Assembly (NCBI GenBank): GCA_036365455.1
Contig: JAWQUS010000027.1
Location: 17,596,501 to 17,660,500, forward strand
Length of the DNA stretch: 64,000 bases
Reading direction: 5' to 3'
From: Macrosoma leucophasiata
Lineage: Eukaryota; Arthropoda; Insecta; Lepidoptera; Hedylidae
Shown here: one piece after another, positions 1 through 10,299 of the stretch
How the letters are laid out: every line of letters starts with the position of its first letter
Numbering within the stretch: the first letter of the stretch is position 1
Made by a program: the position numbers and the translations under genes
Notes under the pieces: generated by a model
Seen by the model: only the letters and a program-made list of their open reading frames with translations
What the model was told of the DNA's origin: nothing
Databases searched by the model: none

Positions 1-39
1 TTTGCCCCGCAAATATTAATATATATTATATATATAATA

Positions 40-364
40 TGGCGGTGTGCGGTCATCGTGCCTTTGTATACAGGCAAGGGTTCACGTATGGACTGCACCA
101 GCTATCGAGCGATCAGTTTGATCAGTTTGGCAGCTAAAGTGTATGGGAAAGTCTTAGAAAGAAGAATGAAAGATAAGTCCGACGGGTTGTTGTGGGATGC
201 ACAGGGTGGTTTCAGAACTGGAAGGGGGTGTATGGATCAAGTTTTCTCCCTCCGCAACATCGTAGAGAAGCATCTGGCTGTGAGCCAGAAGGTTTTCTGC
301 GATTTTGTGGATTTGGAGAAAGCGTTTGATAGGGTATTACGAAAGGAGCTGTGGGACATTTTGC
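40..364 (+). pseudogene. RTE-like LINE reverse transcriptase fragment
   Basis: An open stretch reads as the fingers and early palm of a non-LTR reverse transcriptase. Visible motifs are YRAISLIS, then KVYGKVLERR, then GGFRTGRGCMDQ, then DLEKAFDRV, which carries the first catalytic Asp (motif A). Similarity begins near base 40, upstream of any ATG, and stops abruptly after LWDIL at 364, where unrelated repeat sequence follows. The endonuclease, the YADD motif and the C-terminus are absent, so this is a dead fragment. The minus-strand LINE at 47971-49167 overlaps its 3' half nearly identically (EKHLAVSQKVF, DLEKAFDRVLRKELWDIL), so both belong to one family. The RTE assignment is by motif style and could be a neighbouring clade. 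Confidence 0.8.
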
Positions 365-383
365 AATGACTTCATCGGACTAT

Positions 384-435
384 CATCATCATTATCATTT
401 CAGCCGAAAAACGGCCACTGCTTTACGATGCCACC
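384..435 (+). repeat. short repeat insert flanked by 11-bp direct repeats
   Basis: A CATCATCATTATCATTTCAG-type sequence followed by CGGCCACTGCT. Related words occur at 27687-27756 (CGTCCACTGCTAGACAAAGG) and 46651-46706 (CGTCCCCTGCTAAACAAAAG). This is a common dispersed lepidopteran repeat by recall. It is bracketed by the identical 11-mer CATCGGACTAT at 373-383 and 436-446, which looks like a target-site duplication. Confidence 0.5.
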
Positions 436-446
436 CATCGGACTAT

Positions 447-1877
447 AGGCCGAGAATATGTAATAATACAACGTATAGAATGGACACTTCCGACGTCCCG
501 CCCGGTTTCTCCACCTCACCCAACCTCCTCCCCTCTTATGGGCCACGTTTGGTATTCTCTACGTACTACGCACACAGGTGAACGTGTTAACACGATACTG
601 ATTGATGTGTACCTAATAGCGACCAAATTAAGCGTTTGTATGGAATTTCGGAGGAGTGTTCGCGGTGTACCTACTATAGGTACCATTTCTAAATTATCGA
701 CAAACATTTCGACGCATGTTTACTACATTATACCTACTTTATATTTTTTAATCCACCTATTCACGGTAAGTCACATATTATGTAGGTACCTATGTATAAA
801 ATCATCATATTTGCTATTTATGTAGAGTCAGCCTACCTGCTCTACAACTCTACATTTCTTAAATTAAACTAGTTTCTCTATTATTCGGTCAAACAAAATG
901 TCTATATATATATATATAAAAAAGTTACATTTATTTCTCACATATTCATGATTTTGTCTCAAGTCGATGGCTTGATATAATACCTGTTGTTGTAATATTT
1001 TACTCCAGATGAGTGATGAGTACCTATTTCTAGCTCAACGTTCCGTATATCTATTGACGCTATTTGAATTGAATGACTTGTTGACTAAAATAATAGGTAC
1101 ATAGTGACATTTATTCCAGGCACTACATCAACATGTATACCTATTATGTTTTTTTTTTCATTCATCGCTCTTCATCTTTACCTAAACCTAATTCGTAATA
1201 TACCTACATCAAACTAATTTCTAGTATATTGCAAAATGTAGCACGTAGCACATTATAATTTGTGCAAATGAGCAGCAATAGCAATGAGCGGTAGGTACGC
1301 GGAAGTGGCGGTGAAAGTGGGGTGAAAGCTGCGCGCGCAACATTTACCTAACCGACGTCGACGCGGGCGCAACGTTACATCAGTGCAAATGTGAAAGTCA
1401 ATGTTACAGAGAGGAGCCGACTGCCGATGTGACACGTGACACGATTTGAACTAGATTTTAGGCTTAGAATGTATGGCTACAAGGACATTTGTAATGAGTG
1501 ATCATAAAAAAAGTAAACTGTTAATAACTTCCGGAGTCATCAAAATTATTTAATTTAAAACCATTTAATTTAAAATTCATCTTAAATGAATTAAAAAATC
1601 TTCAACTTTGAACTGATACTAAAAAGTTCAATGAAAATTTTTTGAAGTGAAAACTACTTCAGAATCTTTGTGATTTGAAAATGGATGAAACGAAAATGTA
1701 AAAAAGACAGACACATACATTCATAAGATTTAACATGGGAGAAAATGAGATACAGTGTCTCTTATGATTTTTTTTAACGTTTCATTTGTACCACGTTTGA
1801 ATTGTACACATTTTTTTTATGTATAAGGATAGGCACCTACCTACTATATTTTCAATTCGATAATTATTCAGATTTTT
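447..1877. other. AT-rich non-coding stretch
   Basis: No coding region or clear mobile element is recognised. There is a TA run at about 902-918. A CpG-richer patch at 1290-1435 (GCGCGCGC, GACGTCGACGCG) could be regulatory, but nothing in it identifies a gene. Confidence 0.5.
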
Positions 1878-2064
1878 ACTGGTGGTAGAGCTCCATCGAC
1901 AAAGCTCGCGGGCGTAGGCACCATCGCATTACCTAATCTACTTGCAGCTAAATGGTATTGTTCAGCACTATTGTATTCCGGTCATGTGGTAATGTACGGC
2001 CCTGTAATTTCCGACACATGTGAACTGTATGCTTGTTTGCTACTTTATAAGATAAAAAAAGATA
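1878..2064 (+). mobile_element. BMC1/Jockey-like LINE 3'-end unit, internally deleted
   Basis: Begins ACTGGTGGTAGAGCTCC and passes through GCGGGCGTAGGCACCA, CTAAATGGTATTGTTCAGC and GGCCCTGTAATTTCC. It then jumps to the terminal part (TGTGAACTGTATGCTTGTTTG) and ends in a short A-rich tail. The middle block with CACCTTAGGCCTCAGGAG is missing compared with the copy at 12318-12617. Order and wording resemble the 3' end of Bombyx BMC1 elements by recall. Confidence 0.7.
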
Positions 2065-2630
2065 GGAAGACACTCGAGAAATTACGCTCATTATGTTGTA
2101 AAATACTTTTATACCTATTCACCTACTAAGGTCTTATCGCAAATCTACAACAACATGAAAAGAAAAAAAGATAAAAGGTGAATGAGATGAAATGATCAAA
2201 CGACAATTTTATTGCTCTTAAATATTTAGAGTGAAGCCCGTAACAACTCAATCATATCGTTGAACAGGATCAAATGATTACCAATTAATAAACTTACATA
2301 AACTCCACAGCTCTCGTTGACTATGAATGGCACGTTCCTTTAGTTGTTCAGATCATTCGAAGTATTCTTTAATCACAACCTTTGATAAAGGCATTGCTAA
2401 ACCCGATTAGATTTTTATTTAATAAGTACCAGTATCATACGTCTATTTAAAATATTAAAAGAATAAATTAAAATCATAGTCGAAGTCGTGGGCAATAAGT
2501 CTTATTTGGGCATTTACACTTTACACCCCCTCTGAGCCACGTTTTTTCAAGTTTTTGCACATACATTAAGTAATTAAAATATAAGGCGAACATATAGGTA
2601 CATACCAAGCTTGTAAACATCTTTGGGTTA

Positions 2631-3172
2631 TTCGTCATCTCGCACGACAAAAATTCGCACGATCGGGCGACTTGGCACCTTTTGAATATTTATATATAAT
2701 ATAATATTTCTGTCGTCAACTCGCCGATGATAAAATTGTGAGGTAACTATGTAGAGTCAACTACAAAAATCCTTTATAAAAACGTTAAATTTATACCTAT
2801 TTTATGATTGGTCCTTAAAATAAAACAAAATATTATTATATCGTAATTTTAGTATGTACCTACATTTCAATCAAAAATATGAAATAGAATCTACAATATC
2901 ACAAAAGAATTTGGCGTGTTACTATAACTACTTCTTATAATATAGGTACAATAATTGTCAATATAGTGTACGATCGATTTTTTTAAAGTATAAATCTGTT
3001 TTAGATATAATAAAACAACAGTAGTTAGTCAGTAGCAGTAGCAATGTCAATTCTTAAATTTCATTTCAAATTTATTTACCTGGTTGTACTAGTTGACGAC
3101 AGAAATATTAGGTAAATTCAAAAGGTGCCAAGTCGCCCGATCTTGCGAATTTTTGTCGTGCGAGATGACGAA
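2631..3172. mobile_element. MITE with about 80-bp terminal inverted repeats and TA duplication
   Basis: Left end TTCGTCATCTCGCACGAC at 2631 and right end GTCGTGCGAGATGACGAA at 3172 are inverted copies. Pairing continues inward through GGGCGACTTGGCACCTTTT and on to TGTCGTCAACT / AGTTGACGACA. TA lies directly outside both ends (2629-2630 and 3173-3174), as expected of Tc1/mariner-type insertion. The interior is AT-rich with no transposase reading frame, so it is non-autonomous. Confidence 0.85.
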
Positions 3173-3174
3173 TA

Positions 3175-4664
3175 CACGTTACATACTTTATATTAAATCA
3201 TTAGAATAGAAGAGAAAAAGAATAGAAAATATTTTTATTTCGAATAGATCTTTTCAGATACTTTCAAAACGTCAATTAATCATAAAATACCTAGAGTGAC
3301 ATATACATAATTATCCAGGCAAATGGAAGTGTGTCAAGCCAAGTTCAAAAATGTAATATTGCATCATTACATCGTCCAAATTCCGTGCGGCGTGCACCCG
3401 TTCATGCATCCGCGAGCTCATTCTACCAGTGACAATTTTTCACTATATTAACAAACTTGGTAATAATTACCTATAGTAAATGAAAATGTCAGGTCAGTAT
3501 TTGATAGATGAGTTCAGTATTTAGGTAGTGTAGTAGCGAAAGCCACATTTTTAATATGCCTAAATTCAACTATAGTTCAAGTTATAAAAGCTGTAACAGC
3601 ATTCATCTCATAATCCCCATATTCCCTTGGAGGAGAATGATCTAAATTAAAAGTTAAATAAAGATTCAAGTAAATTAGGTAAACGAAATAGTTTGTTAGA
3701 GAAAGCGGTGGGGTGTTATCGTCAGTGCCAGCATGATAGCGGGTATCTAAGTGGGTCGGCGGCAGACACGTTAACTAGTGCAAACCGCTGTTATCTAGCG
3801 AAGGTACATTCTGTTTGTTTACATTTCACACAAATCTGCGGCGTCCAACGCGTCGCCATTCCAGATAATAACAATTTCCGCGTGTTTTATTTCGACCAGT
3901 ATAAGTAACGTTTATCGATACATCCTTGACCCAAAATTAAAGTAGATAGCGTTATCAATCGACCCACTGAACGTCTTAGTTCTAATTGGCTGGGTACTTA
4001 TACATTACAAACATTCAACAAAGTCTAAAACTGATTAATTTCGTTAATAATTTTGAAGAAGTCGTTAAACTGAAGGCAACTTTTTCTGTTCTTGGAAGAA
4101 CCTTTCGAGTATAAAGTGAATCATACTAATATTATGAATCATCATCCCGAAGTTGTTACCTGTTGTAACCATGACTAAATGAATTTAAAAAATGTGTTTA
4201 CCTACACATCTTTAGCTATAGGTATGTATATTTACAACGAAAGTTTAAAATTGTAAGGATAATTATAAGATAAGAATGTAATTATACCCATATGTGTTAT
4301 TAGGTAGGTACCTACCTATAACAATAAAATGGAGAAAACATTTAAAATATTATGATGGCTTGATGCAAAATTAAACTCGAAGTCTAAAATTACTTGAATA
4401 TATTTCACAACTGTAACTTTTTGATTCAAGTCTAAACTTACAATAAATTGGAGGTTGATCAAATTTCTATAGATAGTACTAGACTAGAAAGCAAATAAAC
4501 ATTTTCAATTAGTTGACCCAGTCACGAGGTGAAGTTAGGCAATATTTGCGTTGATGCAACGTCAATCATCGTAGTTGTTCAGTAAATACCGTGTGGTACG
4601 ATATCAATATCGTTAATTCTGAAGTGCGAATAACGAGTGGCTTCCTTGTGTCGTGGCGGCAAGT
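3175..4664. other. non-coding stretch
   Basis: AT-rich sequence without recognisable coding content. A less AT-rich patch at about 3690-3905 carries a 71-codon open frame that begins with TTG and resembles nothing I know. A perfect TAGGTAGGTACCTACCTA palindrome lies at about 4302-4319. Confidence 0.5.
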
Positions 4665-4727
4665 AGGAAACGCAGGCCGCCCGCGCCCGCCTTGACCCAC
4701 TTATGGTGCATGTGCACTACGTCCGAG
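4665..4727 (+). repeat. 63-bp direct repeat, copy A
   Basis: Aligns without gaps to 5275-5337 with 48 of 63 bases identical. Shared blocks are AGGAAACGCA, CCTTGACCCAC, TGTGCAC and CGTCCGAG. The central part here is GC-rich (CCGCCCGCGCCCG). Mismatches show no clear codon periodicity and the long shared blocks are not palindromic, so neither an exon nor a TIR explains it. Function unknown. Confidence 0.6.
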
Positions 4728-5090
4728 TATTCAACAGATTCAAAGATAGTGTCTGAATAAGGTAAAGATACGAAAACCTACGTCTCTATTCGATTCGACG
4801 CGAGTTATTTCCGAATCACTGACTGCGACAAATAGGTTAGTCGAAATTGAGGGTGTCCGCGGACGCATTGCACCCGAAAGGATTCCTCGAAAACATGGTT
4901 CGACACAGCCGAACGTTTGAATAATTGCACGCGCTAAACAATTTTCAGAGTCGAAATCATACAGGTTCAAACATCTCCATGTTTTGTGAATATTTTTTTT
5001 ACTAATCACCACGACCAGCCATGGGGCTGAAAAATCCAGGGAATGAGAAACGTACACCGAGTGCAGGGACCTTGATTGACTTGAGATCTG

Positions 5091-5120
5091 ACATAATTAA
5101 TGTTTGTACATTAATTATGT
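5091..5120. repeat. perfect 13-bp-stem hairpin
   Basis: ACATAATTAATGT, a four-base loop TTGT, then ACATTAATTATGT. All 13 stem positions pair. Confidence 0.85.
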
Positions 5121-5274
5121 ATGAATTGGTACCTATCGTGAAAATGCAACTTTCTTGGCCATAATATAATAATGCTTATGCTTGTGCATTTCGATTTATA
5201 TCTCGCGTTCTAACTTCTCTATGATACCAAAACGAGGGTCACAGACCATGTGAAATCACAGACAGAGACCGAGA

Positions 5275-5337
5275 AGGAAACGCAAGCCATGCAGGGACAC
5301 CTTGACCCACATAGAGTGCTTGTGCACAGCGTCCGAG
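5275..5337 (+). repeat. 63-bp direct repeat, copy B
   Basis: Partner of 4665-4727, 610 bp downstream in the same orientation, 76% identical without gaps. It lies inside a 64-codon open frame of no recognised similarity. The next bases lead into the hairpin pair at 5381-5456. Confidence 0.6.
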
Positions 5338-5380
5338 AAGATTACCCGGAAAATCTGCCCAATTTTGTTGTACCTACCAT

Positions 5381-5456
5381 ATCTACCTACTACGGATTCG
5401 TAGTAGGTAGATATCCTTCTCTAACTTATACGAATTTGTAAAGGTTAGAGAAGGAT
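5381..5456. repeat. two adjacent perfect hairpins
   Basis: First: ATCTACCTACTACG, loop GATT, CGTAGTAGGTAGAT (5381-5412, 14-bp stem). Second, starting at the next base: ATCCTTCTCTAAC, 18-base loop, GTTAGAGAAGGAT (5413-5456, 13-bp stem). Perfect stems suggest recent formation. Confidence 0.85.
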
Positions 5457-5953
5457 GTACAATTTAACATTAACAAATATTTTTGTGCAACCGAACCTAA
5501 TTAAATTCATTTCACTTGGACATTTATATTTTCACATAAGCGATTCGGATGCAGTGCTCAATTATCCTAGTTGTACTTAGCTAGCGCACCTCTCTATGGT
5601 CTACCACAGAGATATCGCAACCGCAAGTTCGCGATGCAATCGTTTGAACCGAACGACAATAATACGCAATGGTTCAGTCGTTTATTTACCAATCGAAAAT
5701 GTTGAATGCAAGTGAATCCTTGCTATCGTGCCTCTCCTTTCTAAAACGCACTTTTACTAATCATTAAAAATAGGCACTAGATGTTCGCGTTGAGTTATTT
5801 GATATCTAACCTCATTATACACAACAATAGATTTAATTCAATGTCTCTTTCTCTCTCTCTTTCTCAAAAGCACCAGTTCAATTGGAAGTCATTTATTTTT
5901 TCAATATTATAACAATGAAAATATAGACGAATTGCTCACCTTCTTGTATGTAG

Positions 5954-6009
5954 GTACTTCCTATAGGACAAAATTAAGTGAGGACCTTATTTTGTCCTAT
6001 GGAAAGTAC
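5954..6009. repeat. imperfect 21-bp-stem hairpin
   Basis: Left arm GTACTTCCTATAGGACAAAAT and right arm ATTTTGTCCTATGGAAAGTAC pair with a few mismatches around a 14-base loop (AAGTGAGGACC core). Confidence 0.75.
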
Positions 6010-7526
6010 ATTACATTCAATATTATTAAATGATATTATGAATACCTATCATGTGACAGTCACATAGGGTTGGTTGCTTTACCCTTTTTTCATATAATGT
6101 CACGTGGACGATACATGTGAGCCACAAACGTTTAATTGGAAAGCCTGAAGTTGACATATCCATCGGCCGAGACTAGGTACCTATAACTTCGTGCAGAAGC
6201 TGTGATAACATTGTTAACATTTAAACTTTATTGTGTCGTCGATGCTTCGTGCATATCGAAAGTAGAAACTTATTTAAAGTGAATCCATTAATGCCATCGA
6301 CTTGTGATTAATGTCTAATATCGGTGAAACGGGCATAATTGCAAAAAATCGAAGCTGATCGCATAATTCTAGACACACAGAGGAAGGTAAATAACTACCT
6401 ACACATATATATATAGTATATATATATATATATTTTATTATTATTATTAAGTATTTTTGGACCATTAAGTAGGTACCTATTAATTTTATTTTTGTTTACT
6501 TTGATAGGTATACCCAGTTATTATTCAATGTATCAGTAGTTCTTCGCTTTAATTTTACGTGTACCTAATTTGACCTATCACAAGCTAATTTTAGTGATGA
6601 TTTTCAAGTGATTAAATACATTTTTGAGTTTGAGTTTACCTACCTACCTATATCGACGACGGGCACTGTATTGTGTAACTATATTCGTAGATTTGATATT
6701 AAATATATCAGCATCAAAAAAAACTGTAATAGCACATACCTATACATACATAATTAATGATCACAAAACACGTTCTAAATTTAGTGAACTTGCATACGAG
6801 GTCGAAGAAGTAATAGCGCGCATCTATTCGCAAAGATGGCGTCTCTAGGTTATTGCTAATTCTGCTATGAACCGATTAAAGCGCGGAATTTAAACAATCA
6901 CAATATGCAATTTCTTATATACCTACCTAGTCACATTACATGCAAACGGTCGTCGAGGCTTCAGTAAAGAACGTGAGAATTCGTAGAATGTATATGCACT
7001 TATGCACCTGCGCCAACGTCCCAATAGCTTTCAGAATTTATTGCCCCATTGCTACATACAGCGACTTTGTAGAGCTCTGACAGCTCTGTCGACTACCTGC
7101 CGTTTTTTGTTACATCTCGCTTTGAGAAGTACGCAACCGTACGACTCTGAATAGATTATTTTATTGTTAGTCATATCCTCGGGACAAATTGTTTATTTTC
7201 AGGGTGACCTTTAATCAGAATTTTAATGTAGCAGTCAAAAACATGTTTATTATTTTACAACATGTTTCGGCTGCTCTAGTAACGATCGATCTTAGTTTTA
7301 GACGAATGTAAACACGAGTGAAAAGTATCGTCGTTCGCATGACCCCATTTTCGACAGCAGAAAAATATTTATCTTGAATTGAAACATGAATTTGCTCTAG
7401 ATTAATGTCCACTGCACTAATGGTTATCTAATGTAGGTACACGTTGGGCTTGACTATTAAACTCCACCTCAAAAAGATTTCGCATTACGAAAGCGTAGTT
7501 TTAACAAACAAGTAGTATTTACTTAC
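6010..7526. other. AT-rich stretch, possible first coding intron
   Basis: No coding sequence recognised. It contains a TA/TATATA microsatellite at about 6404-6434 and ATT repeats after it. If the minus-strand gene start at 7527-8005 is real, this and everything to its left is its intron, because no convincing acceptor plus coding exon was found further left. Confidence 0.4.
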
Positions 7527-7783
7527 AGTTGCCATTAGTTGAAATCCAAATAATTGACAATCCACTAATTATTGTCACAAATCACTTTTCTGATGAACAT
7601 AACAATACAGAGTAATTGGTGTGGCGGTCACTTCACTTCACAATAAAATCAATTTCACTTCAATCCGATCTTCGCTTCACTTGCACGATTTATGTTTCCA
7701 TTTAAGGTTTCTTCAATAACAGTATTTATACGATTACATAAACTACACGCACCGTATCTGGGTTCACACCCAGTTCCAAGTAC
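7527..7783 (-). other. candidate exon 2 with start codon (minus-strand gene start)
   Basis: On the minus strand a pyrimidine-rich TTTGTCTTGTTACAG (acceptor, AG at 7784-7785) opens a 257-base segment. It ends in ATG GCA ACT (7535-7527) directly followed by GTAAGTA, a near-consensus donor. The exon would carry the end of a 5' UTR and three codons (Met-Ala-Thr, phase 0). Upstream ATGs in it are followed by early stops (the longest short ORF is 11 codons), as in 5' UTRs. The context before the ATG is only moderate (CTA then ATGG). No downstream coding exon is recognised, so the product is unknown. This is inference from splice signals; transcript evidence would decide. Confidence 0.45.
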
Positions 7784-7900
7784 CTGTAACAAGACAAAGC
7801 GGTAGTAAATTTTACGATATTTTTCGAATAATTTAAATATAAAGATGCAAAACTGCGTTCTTCTGCGCTTAATACAGTAAGATAAAAGACGCGTACTCAC
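7784..7900 (-). other. candidate 117-bp 5' UTR intron
   Basis: Minus-strand donor GTGAGTACG at 7900 and acceptor TTACAG ending at 7784. The body is AT-richer than the flanking exons and has a pyrimidine-rich stretch before the AG. The short length is plausible for an insect intron. Confidence 0.45.
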
Positions 7901-8110
7901 TCGACTAGTATGAATTATAAAGTGAGCACAAAATGAACTAGGACGTAAAGAATACCGTTTCACAGCGTCACGGCACGTACACACAGAACGCCGTCCGAAC
8001 GCTAACTGGCTGGCGCAATGGGGGGCGGGGAGGGGAGCAGACGGAGAGTGTGGTGGAGGACGGAGGACATCGAGCATCGAGGGAGGGAGACCGTCTGCTC
8101 GACTGGTTGG
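7901..8110 (-). promoter_or_regulatory. candidate GC-rich promoter and first exon
   Basis: A GC-rich island in AT-rich surroundings. On the minus strand it contains CCCCTCCCCGCCCCCC (GC-box-like), then GCGCCAGCCAGTTAGCG (initiator-like CCAGTT near 8003). It then continues to TCGA|GTGAGT, the donor at 7900. A GC-rich start plus donor, acceptor and second donor in one orientation supports a transcription start region. The exact start site is not defined. A 230-codon minus-strand frame spanning the region reads through both splice sites and is probably accidental. Confidence 0.4.
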
Positions 8111-10158
8111 TCGACTTATTGGCTTGGCACGCACACATACATTGTCAGCGATGTTTCTGTTTCTGGGTTGATTTGTATTACGCCTACAGACTTGGAATTC
8201 TAGGTCTAAAACTCTAAAGACGTTGTTTTTAAAGTAAGCATATAGGTATATGATTTTGGAGAAAAGTATGCCGCCGAACATTGTGAGCGGATCGTGGGAT
8301 CGATCTTGGTAATCATGCAGCAGTGTTGAATCGACTATCCGAGGCACCCGACAAGTAGAGGCAACCTTCAGGATTTCTCATGGCCACGCGCTCGAGCGTA
8401 AAGGTCATCTCACACTGTTGCTACAGCCTACAGCATGTAACAATGCTTCGCGATTTGACTACGTACACATGTAATAAAATGCGGATAGACACCAATTTAA
8501 AACGCCGCGAGTCGACCTGATATAAACCATGTGGTTGATAACAACAGTTATCCGAGAACTAGTGAAGGAAACACAGCGATAACGGTATATGATAAGGGTC
8601 GGCACGGAATGGAGTTATACTTCCCTAATTGGATTCGGCGCTTTATAAAAATAATTTTAAGGACGTCCAGATAAAACAGTCCTCTACATAGGTTAGGTGG
8701 TAGTAGGGACCTACCAACCTCTGTTTTATACGTCATGTAAGTCAGTACTTACTAATATATTACTTTTAAATTGAAAGTATGTATACTCCAAATTGACAGT
8801 AAATGATTATTTATGTACTACGTAAAGAACATATCAAATTCAGTGCAAATAGTGATGCTTTTAAAGTCGTATAAGTAGGTACGAATAGGTATAATTTAAA
8901 GCATTCTGTTGACAGCATAAGTGTTTGAATAGTTTATTTATCCAAGTTAACAATAGCTTGGATTTATCTAAGTGCAGAAATGTTGAGCTCTCCTTACATT
9001 TTGCTAAAACTCGAAATTACGCTCGGCAATTTTTTTTGGCTAGATGCGGAATGGGATTGCTTTTTGACCTCTATTAGAAAGACCCAATTAAATACTAAAT
9101 TTAACAAACGTTTTTAGTGCTTATAATAACATTAACAACCACTATTGTATTAATTATGGAGTTGTATTAATTTTAAGCTCATACCTACTTAGTTCGCATC
9201 ATTCTGGTAAACTATTTGAACGCCATGGAATTTTCGCTTGATTTTTGTCAACTTTACTAAAGGTACTACCTACTACCTACAATATTACGATATTATTCTA
9301 GCCTAGTACCTATACTACGTAGAAGTAGAGTAAAAATTGTTTTCACTACCTAGTACTTACGTACCTATTACAATAAATTACTGTTGTCGGTGTGCTCGGT
9401 GCTCGGAACAGATGGAGACACGGCAGTGTCCACGCCAAGTCGAGCAAAAACAACAGCATACCCAGCTCACCTTAGCTACCGTAATTTTTCCATAGCGCGA
9501 GATTTGTAAACTTACTGGTTCATTAATCACTCTATTGGAACTATTTGGAACATGTACACATCTTCAATCATAAAAATATGTACATAGGTATGTATACTGA
9601 TGGTAAAATTTGTAGATTAACATTTTCAAAATAAAAGTTAGGCACCTACCTATACAGATTTGTTTTCATTAATTATGTACAATGAACGCCACTAAAAATG
9701 AAAACAGCTGGTGTCATAAAACGATTGACGCGACTTTGATCTTTGTCCGAAAACTCCCAACTGAGTCCGAAATCGATTTCTTCTTTAATTTCTCATAAAA
9801 TCTATGCTATTCCTATTTGTAGGTTATTCATAAATATTTGCATAATACATTTACCTACTAGTGATAGACTGCCAGTGTAGAGAGACTCTTTTTAGCGACT
9901 GTTTTACCCCGGCTACGGTATCGGAGTAAACAAGGTCACGTTTTTGTAGGTAATAATAGTTATACCTACTTATCGCCGCACAACCGATAATATGTGGCAG
10001 GGGCGCGCGCGTGAGAATATCCTTAATTTAGTAATTTTGCAGGATAATTCGGTCAAAAAATAAGTGCTCATACCTAATTACATATTGTGGTGTGTGGACG
10101 AAAATTGAGTACTGAGAACCCTGTTTTAATATGTTCCATGATTCACCGTCATCCTGTA
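8111..10158. other. non-coding stretch
   Basis: No gene or element recognised. The sequence is AT-rich with dispersed TAGGTACCTA-like words. A small GC-richer patch at about 9390-9470 has no identifiable content. Confidence 0.45.
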
Positions 10159-10299
10159 TATATAAAACAGTCGGTCGTAAACTTCACAGAAAACAAAACC
10201 AGCAGCATAAATATATGTAAATATATAATCTACTAGACAAAGAGGTGTTAAAAAGCAACAATGTCGAACGAACGCTTGAACGCAGACCGGTTGTGCTAA
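10159..10299 (+). promoter_or_regulatory. possible TATA promoter with 12-codon ORF
   Basis: A full TATA consensus (TATATAAAA at 10159-10167) is followed about 27 bases later by TTCACAG, a loose initiator. About 75 bases further, ATG at 10261 in good context (CAACAATGTC) opens a 12-codon frame ending TAA at 10299. No donor follows clearly. Each part occurs by chance in AT-rich DNA, so this is only a candidate. Confidence 0.2.

Noticed and set aside
4740..5057. 105-codon minus-strand frame
   Set aside because: No motif, no start context, and it begins where a direct-repeat copy ends; treated as chance.
7655..8347. 230-codon minus-strand open frame
   Set aside because: It reads straight through the better-supported donor at 7900 and acceptor at 7784, and its residues look like translated non-coding DNA.
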